64,000 nucleotides of DNA from Achatina immaculata (GCA_009760885.1 CM019703.1:7452459-7516458), one strand, 5' to 3'; shown: positions 41,278 through 52,072, counted from the stretch's first letter. Numbers and translations: made by a program. The notes: generated from the sequence alone by a model not told the origin.

Positions 41278-41785
41278 GTGAGTCAGTCATTTGCTTCTCC
41301 CTTGCGGAACTTTGCCTCCCTAACAGCTCTCCTGTAGGCCTTTCGGTTGTAAGCAAGATGGCCTTGCTACTGATGCATCCATTCGCAGATTATCAACGAT
41401 GTCTTGCAACCATCTTCGTGTTGGTCTTCCTCTCATTCCTTTTCCCATTATGTACCCTTCCAGGATTGTCTTCTCTAAATTCTCGTGACATTTAACGTGT
41501 CCAAAGTATTTAAGTTTTCTCTGTTTAACCCTCTTAACTAGCCAGCCTTCTTCAATATTAGGTTCTTGTAGTTTGGATATATTTGTTCCTTTTTTTTTTG
41601 GTGTCCATGATATGTGAAGAACTCTTCTGCAGCATTTATATTCAAAGTCATTTATGTGTTTCTCAGCTGTTTTGTTAAGTGTCCAGGTCTCACAGGCGTA
41701 TGTTGTGATGGGAAAGATGCATGTCCTTAAAAATCTTATTTTTGTAGTTCTGTCTGCTCCTCTCCACAGATTCTTTAGTTGTTTT
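41278..41785 (-). mobile_element. tetra-tail LINE fragment, minus strand
   Basis: Tail side 'gtgagtcagtcatttgcttc' at 41278, then 'ccttgcggaactttgcctcc'. Upstream coding on the minus strand includes LRRVLHISWTPKK, ECKCCRRVL-type and CETWTLNKTAEKHI, and ends near QLKNLWRGADRTTKIRFLRT (41780-41700). The far end is lost where the 28-bp array begins. Confidence 0.85.
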
Positions 41786-41844
41786 ATCGGGGGATAGGCT
41801 TCTTTTTATGGGATATTTTACGGTTTCGGTATCTTCTTCCCTCA

Positions 41845-44396
41845 GTCTCCTACACGGGTGCCCTCTTCCTCTGTCTTCTACATGGATGCTCTCTTCCTCT
41901 GTCTCCTACATGGATGCCCTCTTCCTCTGTCTCCTACATGGATGCCCTCTTCCTCTGTCTCCTACATGGATGCCCTCTTCCTCTGTCTCCTACATGGATG
42001 CCCTCTTCCTCTGTCTCCTACATGGATGCCCTCTTCCTCTGTCTCCTACATGGATGCTCTCTTCCTCTGTCTCCTACATGGATGCTCTCTTCCTCTGTTA
42101 CCTACATGGGTGCCCTCTCCCCTGTCTCTTACATGGATGCCCTCTTCCTCTGTCTCCTACATGGATGCTCTCTTCCTCTGTCTCCTACATGGATGCTCTC
42201 TTCCTCTGTGTCTCCTACATGGATGCTCTCTTCCTCTGTCTCCTACATGGATGCCCTCTTCCTCTGTCTCCTTCATGGATGCCCTCTTCCTCTGTCTCCT
42301 ACATAGATGCCCTCTTCCTCTGTCTCCTACATGGATGCCCTCTTCCTCTGTCTCCTACATGGATGCCCTCTTCCTCTGTCTCCTACATGGATGCTCTCTT
42401 CCTCTGTCTCCTACATGGATGCCCTCTTCCTCTTTCTCCTACATGGATGCTCTCTTCCTCTGTCTCCTACATGGATGCTCTCTTCCTCTGTCTCCTACAT
42501 GGATACTCTCTTCCTCTGTCTCCTTCATGGATGCTCTCTTCCTCTGTTACCTACATGGGTGCCCTCTCCCCTGTCTCTTACATGGATGTCCCCTTCCTCT
42601 GTCTCCTACATGGATGCCCTCTTCCTCTGTCTCCTACATGGATGCTCTCTTCCTCTGTCTCCTACATGGATGCTCTCTTCCTCTGTTACCTACATGGGTG
42701 CCCTCTCCCCTGTCTCTTACATGGATGCCCTCTTCCTCTGTCTCCTACATGGATGCTCTTCCTCTGTCTCTTACATGGATGCCCTCTTCCTCTGTCTCCT
42801 ACATGGATGCCCTCTTCCTCTGTCTCCTACATGGATGCCCTCTTCCTCTGTCTCCTACATGGATGCCCTCTTCCTCTGTCTCCTACATGGATGCTCTCTT
42901 CCTCTGTCTCCTACATGGATGCTCTCTTCCTCTGTCTCCTACATGGATGCTCTCTTCCTCTGTTACCTACATGGGTGCCCTCTCCCCTGTCTCTTACATG
43001 GATGCCCTCTTCCTCTGTCTCCTACATGGATGCCCTCTTCCTCTGTCTCCTACATGGATGCCCTCTTCCTCTGTCTCTTACATGGATGCCCTCTTCCTCT
43101 GTCTCCTACATGGATGCCCTCTTCCTCTGTCTCCTACATGGATGCCCTCTTCCTCTGTCTCCTACATGGATGCCCTCTTCCTCTGTCTCCTACATGGATG
43201 CTCTCTTCCTCTGTCTCCTACATGGATGCTCTCTTCCTCTGTCTCCTACATGGATGCTCTCTTCCTCTGTTACCTACATGGGTGCCCTCTCCCCTGTCTC
43301 TTACATGGATGCCCTCTTCCTCTGTCTCCTACATGGATGCCCTCTTCCTCTGTCTCCTACATGGATGCCCTCTTCCTCTGTCTCCTACATGGATGCCCTC
43401 TTCCTCTATCTCCTACAGGATGCCCTCTTCCTCTGTCTCCTACATGGATGCCCTCTTCCTCTGTCTCCTACCTGGATGCCCTCTTCCTCTGTCTCCTACA
43501 TGGATGCTCTCTTCCTCTGTCTCCTACATGGATGCTCTCTTCCTCTGTCTCCTACATGGATGCTTTCTTCCTCTGTCTCCTACATGGATGCCCTCTTCCT
43601 CTGTCTCCTACATGGATGCTCTCTTCCTCTGTCTCCTACATGGATGCTCTCTTCCTCTTTCTCCTACATGGATGCTCTCTTCCTCTGTCTCCTACATGGA
43701 TGCTCTCTTCCTCTGTCTCCTACATGGATGCTCTCTTCCTCTGTGTCTCCTACATGGATGCTCTCTTCCTCTGTCTCCTACATGGATGCCCTCTTCCTCT
43801 GTCTCCTTCATGGATGCCCTCTTCCTCTGTCTCCTACATAGATGCCCTCTTCCTCTGTCTCCTACATGGATGCCCTCTTCCTCTGTCTCCTACATGGATG
43901 CCTTATTCCTCTGTCTCCTACATGGATGCTCTCTTCCTCTGTCTCCTACATGGATGCCCTCTTCCTCTTTCTCCTACATGGATGCTCTCTTCCTCTGTCT
44001 CCTACATGGATGCTCTCTTCCTCTGTCTCCTACATGGATACTCTCTTCCTCTGTCTCCTTCATGGATGCTCTCTTCCTCTGTTACCTACATGGGTGCCCT
44101 CTCCCCTGTCTCTTACATGGATGTCCCCTTCCTCTGTCTCCTACATGGGTTCCCTCTCCTCTGTCTCCTACATGGGTGCCCTCTCCCCTGTCTCCTACAT
44201 GGGTTCCCTCTCCTCTGTCTCTTACATGGGTTCCCTCTCCTCTGTCTCCTACATGGGTTCCCTCTCCTCTGTCTCCTACATGGGTTCCCTCTCCTCTGTC
44301 TCTTACATGGGTTCCCTCTCCTCTGTCTCCTACATGGGTTCCCTCTCCTCTGTCTCTTACATGGGTGCCCTCTTCCTCTGTTACCTACAAATCTTA
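41845..44396. repeat. 28-bp satellite-like array, about 90 copies, 2.55 kb
   Basis: Unit tacatggatgccctcttcct plus ctgtctcc, with gct/gcc, ttacc/tctcc and tgggtgcc variants, and a 3' block of about nine 'tgggttccctctcctctgtc' units. The + strand is almost purine-free between TGGATG motifs. Since 28 is not a multiple of three, every frame cycles through the unit over 84 bp, and all three + frames stay open for up to 851 codons; none looks like a gene. Variant markers repeat at a 1535-bp offset (42206/43741 and 42301/43836). Confidence 0.97.
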
Positions 44397-45133
44397 GTGT
44401 GAATGTTGTCTGATATACTATCTCGTGGTTGTCGTGTAACACGGCCAAGCCACTAGACTTCCTGTTTCTGAATATGGCGTATTACTGGTGTTACTCCAAC
44501 CTTTGATCTGATCGTGTCATTTCTTATGTGGTCTCTTCTTGCCACATTTAGTATTCTCATTAAACATCTCATTTCTGTCGTGACGATTTTTTGTTTTTGT
44601 TTTTGTTTTTTGGCTGTTAGCGTCCACGCCTGACATTGATAGCACAGAGTTTGAAGAAAAATTGTGTTGTACAGTGCTTTTTGTTTTCATTCAGTTGTGA
44701 TGTACTGTTGTTCAGTGAAGGTGTTTATTAGTTTGGTTACATAAAACATATTTCTTTTAATTAATTTCCAAGAACAGTAAAATCTCATCCATTCCTTCTC
44801 TATCTACAGGGACTGTTGGAGTATTGTAATTTAGTTAACGGTGTAATGCTCGGAGTGAGACCTGGTTTGTTGCAGTGTTGCACTTCTTAAAGATGCCTGT
44901 TTGTTAACTGATACTAGATTACCTCCAGCCAGCAGCATCTCGTGGATATCACATAAATCCTGAATTGATAGTGCGTTGGCACCTCGCGGCGAGGCGTTTG
45001 CTCGTTCTGACGGATGCTTGGTTCGAGTTATGGATATTTTTGTAGCATTTCTTTTCTCTTATGCCTAACGTACTTTGTCTACTATTATTTTTCCCCGGGC
45101 TTAATCACCCACCCTGTGTTCTATCACCTGCAT
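44397..45133. other. unassigned intronic DNA with a possible tRNA-like SINE head
   Basis: 44970-45040 has 'gatgcttggttcgagttatg', a B-box-like string, but no convincing A box. Otherwise nothing recognised. Confidence 0.35.
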
Positions 45134-45331
45134 CAGTGGTTCTCAATCATTTTAAACATAATCATCACATTCTCAGATATATATTAAGTTGCGAATCGCC
45201 AGTTTATATGGAATATCACATTGTCATAAATATTTATTTATTTATTTCAAATAAATGACATTTAATACGAAATTGATACTCCAGTGGGGCCGCCTGATAA
45301 TGCACCTCAGAACACAGGTTGGAAACTACTA
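45134..45331. mobile_element. hAT-like MITE, about 198 bp
   Basis: Left cagtggttctcaatc and right (reverse complement) tagtagtttccaacc, a 15-bp imperfect inverted repeat of hAT type. Flanking 8-mers acctgcat and acatagat agree at 5 of 8. No coding. Confidence 0.6.
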
Positions 45332-45659
45332 ACATAGATCATGTAGAAATATGCATTTGCATACTTTTCTCTGTTATCATGCTTCTGTTCTGTAAGAACT
45401 GATTAAAAAAAAAACAATCGGGAGGTAGTTTATTCTGTTTCTAAATATTATAAAGCTTTTTTTTCTAATTGTTCGCTAACTGAATAGACATCTTCTGAAA
45501 TGTTGTCCGTATACTTCAATTGCACATATGGATTTGATTTCACATGGAATTATGGGATACAGTCATAATTCCTTTTAGTGGATCACATAAGAAAATCACG
45601 CCTTTGTAATCATTAAGGGAAGACTTACTCCTCGGGCCATAGATTGATGACCTACATTT
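45332..45659. other. unassigned intronic DNA
   Basis: AT-rich; nothing recognised. Confidence 0.4.
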
Positions 45660-46350
45660 TCAGTCAGTCATTTCCATGTCCTTTCGGAACTTTGCCTCCC
45701 TAACAGCGCTCCTGTAGACCTTCGGTTGCTTACAACCAAGATGGCCTGCTGCTGATGCATCCATTTGCAGATTATCAACGATGTCTTGCAGCCATCTTCG
45801 ACTTGGTCTTCTTCTCTTTCTTTTTCTCATTATGTACCCTTCCAAAATGGTATTATCTAAATTATCATGGCATTTAATGTGTCCAAAACATTTAAGTTTT
45901 CTTTGTTTAATCCTCTTTACTAGCCAGCCTTCTTTAATATTAAATTCTTGTAGTATGGATATATTTGTTCTTTTTTTGTTTCCATGATATTTGAAGAATT
46001 CTTCTGTAGCATTTACATTCAAAGGCATTTATGTGTTTCTCAGCTGTTTTGTTAAGTGTCCAGGTCTCACGGGCATATGTTGCGATGGGAAAGATGCATG
46101 CCCTTAAAAATCTTATTTTTGTAGTTCTGTCTGCTCCTCTCCACAGATTCTTTAGTTGTTTTACTTTCTGAAGAGCGATAGATGTCCTCCTTTTAATTTC
46201 CCTCATTGTATCTCCATTATTAGTTAGTAATGATCCAAGATATTCAAAACTCTCCACCTCTTCCAATTTTTCCTCACTGATACGCATTTCAGCTGCTTTA
46301 TTTGTTTTGTCAGGTGTCATCAGTTTAATTTTCAATTTAGATTTTGCTCT
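45660..46350 (-). mobile_element. tetra-tail RTE-like LINE fragment, minus strand (longest copy)
   Basis: On the minus strand: KLMTPDKTNKAAEMRISEEK, LEEVESFEYLGSLLTNNGDT, MREIKRRTSIALQKVKQLKN, LWRGADRTTKIRFLRA, CIFPIATYARETWTLNKTAE, KHINAFECKCYRRILQISW. Then, after a frameshift near 45990, NIKEGWLVKRIKQRKLKCFG, HIKCHDNLDNTILEGYIM, RRPSRRWLQDIVDNLQMDAS and the end REAKFRKDMEMTD. This is the thumb and C-terminal region of an RTE-type protein. Tail CAGTCAGT on the + strand at 45662. Confidence 0.88.
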
Positions 46351-46689
46351 TAACTATCCTTACGGACTGACATAATTAATTTTTCCATTTCTTTTAGCTT
46401 TACGCTATAAAATATAAAGTGTAGAGCTTTCCACTAATTGTCATGATTTCTGTTGCCTGAAAAGGCCATACTGCTGAAATATTGGCTGTCTTCGCTCTTT
46501 CATTATATTCTTCTCGTTTTCTATGCTTTCCCTCCACTACCTTTGCTTCTCTCTGCTAGGCTTAAGAAACAATTTTTTTATAAATAAGAAACAATGAGGC
46601 TTTGGTATAGGAAACTACGAGGCTTTCGTATGGTAAAGTAAGAGAACACAATTTTGTAGGATTAGACAAAGCAGTTTAGTGAGACGTGA
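46351..46689. other. unassigned intronic DNA
   Basis: Nothing recognised apart from a near-duplicate of 'aagaaacaattttttataaa' at 46564 and 47052. Confidence 0.4.
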
Positions 46690-46810
46690 GAGAAAGAAAA
46701 ATCACAAGAGAATTACCTGGGATTCGAACACGGACTCTGGTAGGACGAGCAGCCGTCTAGCCACGAGAGAACAGCGTACTATCGACTTAGCCAACTAGCA
46801 CCCCCCAAAA
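46690..46810 (-). mobile_element. tRNA-derived SINE, minus strand
   Basis: The reverse complement from 46806 reads GGGGGTGCTAGTTGGCTAAG, TCGATAGTACGCTGTTCTCT, CGTGGCTAGACGGCTGCTCG, AGAGTCCGTGTTCGAATCCC. The long spacing between A and B boxes suggests a class II tRNA (Leu/Ser-like) ancestor. Close to the head at 59.89 kb. Confidence 0.75.
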
Positions 46811-47128
46811 AAGGTGTTTTATTGACATAGTCTTTAGTAACCGCTCAGTAGACACGAGGGATCGTGAAACCCGGAAAGAAACAAGGTCGTGACACAGAAA
46901 ATTCCGTAGTTTAGATTCAGTCTATCTAGCAGGTACCAACTTTTTAGACAAACAATCACACGGTCTCCTGCCACGTTTGGTGCAAACTTGAACAACAACA
47001 ACAAACGAACGAATACTTATTACATGAAGTTAGTTTCAGATATAGTTTTTAAGAAACAATTTTTTATAAATAGGAAACACCCCAGTGACTGTAAGAACTT
47101 GAAAAGGTTCTGTTGTTTCCTCTTCCAG

Positions 47129-47278
47129 GCCAGACAGAGAAGACCTGGCGGTTATGGCTCACTGACGATGACAGGTTCGAGCAGCCGGAAACCTTCGAGT
47201 TAAGACTCAGTGACCCAGTTATGGCAGTCATCGAATACCCAGATGTGGCCAGAGTTACCATTCTGGATTCTGAAGACG
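47129..47278 (+). CDS. FREM2: FREM2-like protein, exon encoding the end of the first Calx-beta domain
   Basis: Acceptor tttcctcttccAG at 47127-47128 and donor GGTACAT (GT at 47279). It is 150 nt, phase 1 at both ends. It encodes QTEKTWRLWLTDDDRFEQPE, TFELRLSDPVMAVIEYPDVA, RVTILDSED. The acidic DDDRFEQPETFEL block is the usual Calx-beta calcium-ligand region, and 'LSDPV' and 'A.VTI' close the sandwich. It joins the exon at 15083-15163 across a 31,965-bp intron with the frame kept. G plus AG of the next exon gives Glu. Confidence 0.92.
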
Positions 47279-47340
47279 GTACATCTTTGCCTATGATTCT
47301 ACTTATTGATTTATTGTCAATGCTGCTTTCTTAACATTCT

Positions 47341-47945
47341 GTTTTCTTTCTTTCTTTCTTGCTTTCTTTCTTTCTTGCTTTCTTTCTTTCTTTCTTTTGC
47401 ACTAACACCATAACCCCTGCTGCTTCCTTCTTTCCTTCCTTTCATTTGCATTAATACCATATCTCTTGGTACTTCCATTCTTCCTTCTTTCCTTCCTTCT
47501 ACACTAACACCAATTCTCCTGATCCTTCTTTCTTTCCTTCCTTCTACATTAACACCAATTCTCCTGATCCTTCCATCTTTCCTTCCTTCTACACTAACAC
47601 CAATTCTCCTTATCCTTCCTACTTTCCTTTCTACCTTCCTTTCTTCTTTTCTTCCTTCTACGCTAATACCATATCTCTTGATCCTTCCTACCTTCCTTCC
47701 TTCTTTTCTTCCTTCTACGCTAATACCATATCTCTTGATCCTTCCTACCTTCCTTCCTTCTTTTCTTCCTCCTACGCTAATACCATATCTCTTGATTCTT
47801 CCTACTTTCCTTTCTTCCTCCTACGCTAATACCATATCTCCTGCTCCTTCCTACCTTCCTTTCTACCTTCCTTCCTTCTTTCTTTCCTTCTTCACTAACA
47901 CCATATCTCCTGCTCCTTCCAACCTTCCATCCTTACTGTCTAGAT
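47341..47945. repeat. CTTT microsatellite and CTTC-rich tandem repeat, about 55-58 bp unit
   Basis: 47345-47398 is mostly CTTT. From about 47400 a unit containing 'ctaacaccat/ctaataccat', 'atctctt/tctcct', 'gatccttc' and CTTC runs repeats about ten times. It lies just inside the intron after the 47129-47278 exon. Confidence 0.9.
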
Positions 47946-47999
47946 TTCCTTCGCTTATTTACATGTGCTTATTTATTTTAAAATAAATTTGTAAATATA

Positions 48000-48433
48000 T
48001 TTTGTCCGTGGATTTGGAATGCCGACTTCTTCAGTAGAGTACTCTGTATTCCACATGAAGTTCATCATCATTATCGCAATTTTATACTTTCTTCTCTTCA
48101 TCCTCGTGTGCCGACTCCATAAAGAAGAGTGGCTGCAATAGATCCAAGGTTCTTAGCACTCCAATTAAAACGATTTCTGACTGTCTCTTGACACGAAAGC
48201 TTACCACTGGTGCCTGTCACACTTTCCTTCTAGTCTCTTCCTCCCAACAGGTTTTCTCTGCACTATTACACCTATTATTATTACTCATACATCAAAATTA
48301 ACTCCAGCTGCTTAACTGTACTGCTCTCCCTATCTTCCCACTTCGGCTTTTTTTTTTTTTTTGGCACTAACTTGTATCCTCCTTACATTTGACAGCATCA
48401 GGTAACAGTTTATTATTTCTCTCATTGACGCAG
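48000..48433. other. intron sequence
   Basis: No feature recognised; a T run lies at 48350-48362. Confidence 0.4.
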
Positions 48434-48559
48434 AGTCTCAGGTGAGTTTCTCAGACAGTGAATACCGGGTAGCAGAAGATATTGGTGAGATTCTCATCCC
48501 AATCAAACGAGTCGGGGATATCTCGGACGAGACCATGGTGATTTGTTCTACAGTCCAAG
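48434..48559 (+). CDS. FREM2: FREM2-like protein, exon encoding the start of the second Calx-beta domain
   Basis: Acceptor cattgacgcAG at 48432-48433 and donor GTAAAT at 48560. It is 126 nt, phase 1 at both ends. It encodes (E)[41 protein letters not shown]. 'xFxxSxYxVxEDxGEIxIPIxRxGD' is the opening strand pair of a FREM2/FRAS1 Calx-beta domain. A competing AG at 48434-48435 would shift the frame, so 48434 is chosen as the first base. G plus GT of the next exon gives Gly. Confidence 0.9.
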
Positions 48560-49266
48560 GTAAATGAAATATGCAGATCGATCATGTTACTGCTCGCTTC
48601 TGTCGGCCCCTGATGTACGACTGTAATTAGCAAGCAGAAAGGGAGAAATGGGGCTGTTGGGGGGGGGGGGGGAGGGAACCAGGGTAGAGCCTCGGGGGGT
48701 ATGACGGCCCTAGAAAAACAATACGGGAAAACACTGTAACGTGTTTGGATAGTGGGGCTGATGATAAATGACAACGAGGAGCCCACTTGACTCCTCCGCG
48801 ACCACAATAATTTGTTAGAAGTTTCATTTTAACGAAAGTGGGAAAACGAGGAAAATATTAATCTCAGCGGACACAAGGACCAATTTCCTCAGAAAATATC
48901 AACATTGTGAGGAGGGGAGTGGAGGTTGGTGAACCATAATCCCTACCCCATTTGTAATACAACCTCGATGTTCGCTTTGAATAACGAGTGCACTATGGGT
49001 ATACCCCACATAACGTCCATTCGGACAACGTCATAATCATATAACCACCTGTTTCAGAGAACGTATAATGGACGTTATAAGGAGAATATTTTGCATCCAT
49101 TTTTTTTTCTGTTCGATGGACTTGTGGCGTGTCTGTTTCAGATGCAAATTAACTTAAACATCTAAAGACTGCATTAGGTTTTTGTAATTTAACAAGTCAA
49201 GGTAGCCACACGCTGTCTTCATAAACTGCACGGATGTTTTAGCATATTTTTTTACACTTGTTTCAG
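48560..49266 (+). other. intron with possible pogo-like relic
   Basis: Intron of 707 bp. A poly-G run lies at 48660-48672. 48958-49100 has 'caacctcgatgttcgctttg', 'ataacgtccattcgg' and 'ataatggacgttataagg', resembling degraded pogo/Tigger-type ends. Not firm. Confidence 0.4.
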
Positions 49267-49515
49267 GTACAGCAAATGGGACCGTCCCTAATACGGTGAC
49301 CTCTTACTCCGATTATATCACCCGTCCGGCGGACCACAGGAGCGTGGTCCGATTTGACAAGGGAGACCAGGAGAAGTTCTGTAGAGTTACCATCATTGAC
49401 GACTCTCTGTGCGAGAAGGAAGAAAAGTTCACCGTAGTCCTGACCGAGCCAATGGGAGGGAAGATTGGCAGTACTCACTCGGTGGATGTCATTATAGAAC
49501 CCGATAAAAACGATG
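49267..49515 (+). CDS. FREM2: FREM2-like protein, exon encoding the rest of the second Calx-beta domain
   Basis: Acceptor cacttgtttcAG at 49265-49266 and donor GTGAGT at 49516. It is 249 nt, phase 1 at both ends. It encodes TANGTVPNTVTSYSDYITRP, ADHRSVVRFDKGDQEKFCRV, TIIDDSLCEKEEKFTVVLTE, PMGGKIGSTHSVDVIIEPDK, ND. 'SYSDYITRPADH', 'VRFDKG.....CRVTIIDDSL' and 'MGGKIG' are the strongest FREM2-type signature in the window. IIDDSLCEKEE supplies the expected acidic calcium ligands. The next exon, expected to open a third Calx-beta domain, is not seen in the remaining 14.5 kb. Confidence 0.94.
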
Positions 49516-49689
49516 GTGAGTATTCGACTGAAAGCCTGCATTTGTCGGAAGACCGGAAGGATACAAAATGATACTTTAAATCTGGACTAATAGACGGTAT
49601 TCAGTATGGAATGCCATGGAAGTCATTTTAGATAAAAGAGCTTTAAGCAAGTAATAGCTTAATTATAGCAACTGATATTCCTACTGTTA

Positions 49690-49985
49690 TGTACACGACT
49701 CGACAATCAGCGAGCCATAGCTGACGCTGTAGCGTCAGAGTTGGTGAATCATAGCTGACCAAGACCCTGTCCCACCTCTCCGTTGGTACCGCCAGTAACA
49801 GGCCTAGCTTAGTTAGCAAGGCATGGATCGCCATTGTTCCCATGAATCGCCATTGTTCCCGTGGATCGCCATTGTTCCCGTGGATCGCCGTTGTTCCCGT
49901 GACACGATGTTGTGCTTCAACACCTTCACAGCATCGGCTGCAAATAACACCAGGTCGCAGTTCCAGGAAGATAGAAGGCAAGACT
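49690..49985 (-). repeat. Rep-A dispersed repeat copy, minus strand, with internal 19-bp repeat
   Basis: Landmarks 'agctgaccaagaccctgtcc', 'cacctctccgttggtaccgc', 'cagtaacaggcctagcttag', 'cagcatcggctgcaaataac', 'accaggtcgcagttccagga'. In the middle 'gatcgccattgttcccgtg' is repeated four times (49827-49902), replacing the usual single block. Confidence 0.82.
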
Positions 49986-50084
49986 GTTACGTACACGATT
50001 ATAGTCATTACAATAACAAAATAATATCATATGACAGACAACTATACTTCTACAACTATTACTGCTGCTACAGCTACTAAGGTT

Positions 50085-50195
50085 AAAGTCAGTTACTCAT
50101 TTCTACAGTTGGGTGACTGGGGCATTCTGGCTGGATTCGAACCCCTGACCTTCGTCATGAGAAACTAGTGCACTAACCACTTAGCCACAGAGACA
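50085..50195 (-). mobile_element. tRNA-derived SINE, minus strand
   Basis: The reverse complement from 50195 reads GTGTCTCTGTGGCTAAGTGG, TTAGTGCACTAGTTTCTCAT, GACGAAGGTCAGGGGTTCGA, ATCCAGCC, with clear A-box (TGGCTAAGTGG) and B-box (GGTTCGAATCC) strings. The acceptor stem is not paired, so it is not a tRNA gene. Confidence 0.75.
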
Positions 50196-50408
50196 CTACA
50201 ACTATTACTACTATATAACTAATACTAATAGTATTACTACTGCTACCACCATCACCATTACTACTAGTACTATTACTATTACTACTACCATTACTACTAC
50301 ACCAATACTACTACTATTAGCACTACTGCTAATACCACTACTCCTACTACACCACCACCACCACCACCACAATCACCACCACTACCACCATCACCACTAC
50401 TACTACTA

Positions 50409-50462
<54 letters not shown>

Positions 50463-50463
50463 G
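50196..50463. repeat. (ACT)n/(ACC)n trinucleotide tract
   Basis: Imperfect ACT/TAC and ACC repeats from about 50196, with pure runs at 50345-50382 (ACC) and 50395-50460 (ACT). Confidence 0.95.
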
Positions 50464-50614
50464 ATCTAAGACTGATGTTATTGTTACTGAAGATACTAAA
50501 CCACATCCATTGCCAGTCTTTCTAATGTCTACTAGCACCGGTCATAAAGTGTAACACAAAATCCCCCTGCAATTTTCCCGGCCACCATTATAAAGGTTAA
50601 TACAGTTAGACCTT

Positions 50615-51375
50615 ACAGCTTTTTGCCCCCCCCCAAGACCTTACAGCTTTTTGCTCCACCTCCCAGACCTTACAGCTTTTTGCCCCCCCAAGACCTTACA
50701 GATTTTTGCCCCCCCCCCAAGACCTTACAGCTTTTTGCTCCCCCCCCCCCAAGACCTTACAGCTTTTTGCCCCCCCCCCCCAAGACCTTACAGCTTTTTG
50801 CCCCTCCCCCCCAAGACTTTACAGCTTTTTGCTCCCCCCCAAGACCTTACAGCTTTTTGCTCCCCCCCCCAAGACCTTACAGCTTTTTGCCCCCCCCCCA
50901 GATCTTACAGCTTTTTACTCCCCCCCCCCCCCCAGACCTTACAGCTTTTTGCTCTCCCCCCAAGACCTTACAGCTTTTTGCTCTCCCCTCAAGACCTTAC
51001 AGCTTTTTGCTTCCCCCAAGACCTTACAGCTTTTTGCTCCCCCTCCCGTCAAGAGCTTACAGCTCCCCCCCCCCGAACAAGACCTTACAGCTTCTTGGCC
51101 CCCCCCCCCCCCAAACCTTACAGCTTCTTCCCCCACTTCCCCCCACGACCTTACATTTTCGTCCCCCCTCCCCAAGACCTTACAGTTCCCCCTTCCCCCT
51201 CCCCAAGACCTTACAGTTCCCCCCTCCCCAAGACCTTACAGCTCCCCCCCCCAAGACCTTACAGCTTCTTGCCCCCCCCCCAAGACCTTACAGCTTCTTG
51301 CCCCACCTCCCCCCACGACCTTACAGTTTCGTCCCCCCCCCCCCCGACCTTACAGTTTCGTCCCCCCCCCTACAC
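50615..51375. repeat. 26-30 bp minisatellite with variable poly-C runs, about 26 copies
   Basis: Core 'aagaccttacagctttttgc' separated by C runs of 5-15 bases. Later units change to 'cttcttgcc' and 'tttcgtcc'. Unit length varies only in the C run, so all three + frames appear as long proline-rich frames; these are not genes. The minus strand has regular G runs. Confidence 0.95.
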
Positions 51376-52060
51376 ACCTACCTCACACTGCTCCAACAAA
51401 TCAAGCTAACAAAACAATTTATTCTTTCCCTGATAGTAGCCGTTTGTTTGGGGCTTTCCATTATCCTTATCTTTTTTCCCGTTTATCACGGTTTATATTC
51501 ATCGTCTTCCGGGATGTTTTTTTAAACTTCTGATTATTTTGGAAAAACAGTGAGACTCTTCCTGAAACTCTCTCACATTGTCATGGCTTTCCAAGTGTAA
51601 GGTTGCTTGGGGGGTGAGGGCGGGGGGTGGGGAAGAGTACAGGTCTATGCTCCTTACTTAAGAAGATTCATGCTAATGGCTTTGTGCCTTCATAGTTCTG
51701 TGATAAGATTTCCTTCTAACCTCTTCCTTATATAAGTCTAATCTGCCATTTTGTTGTCCTCATGCTTTAGCCAGTGATTCCGGTCAGCGAATCAGATTCT
51801 TGTTAACACTTTCACTCCCCGGTGTATAAACAGTCTCTAGGAAGAAACTTTTGTTGCCTGGTCGGCGTACATTCTTTGTTGTTTTCTCTACAATGAAGTA
51901 TTTCCAGGCTTACTGGACTTTCCTGAACACTTCGGAGCTCATCTCCAGCCATCTCACATTTTTTTTACATCAGAGAAAATGAAAACTTTCATTCTTTTTT
52001 TCTCCGACATAATTTACTGACACAAAAAATATAATAGAAATGCAGCGTTTTTTTCTACAT
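51376..52060. other. unassigned DNA
   Basis: Nothing recognised apart from a G-rich patch at 51606-51633. Confidence 0.4.
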
Positions 52061-52072
52061 AGTCTCTGTTAG

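Noticed and set aside
41808..44413. Overlapping reading frames of 851, 696 and 677 codons on the + strand
   Set aside because: They are three frames of one 28-bp tandem array with no unique sequence, start context or domain. The same peptide appears in every frame.
50623..51533. 300-, 275- and 252-codon proline-rich frames resembling extensin-like proteins
   Set aside because: They arise from the poly-C minisatellite and shift frame with C-run length; all three frames are equally 'coding'.
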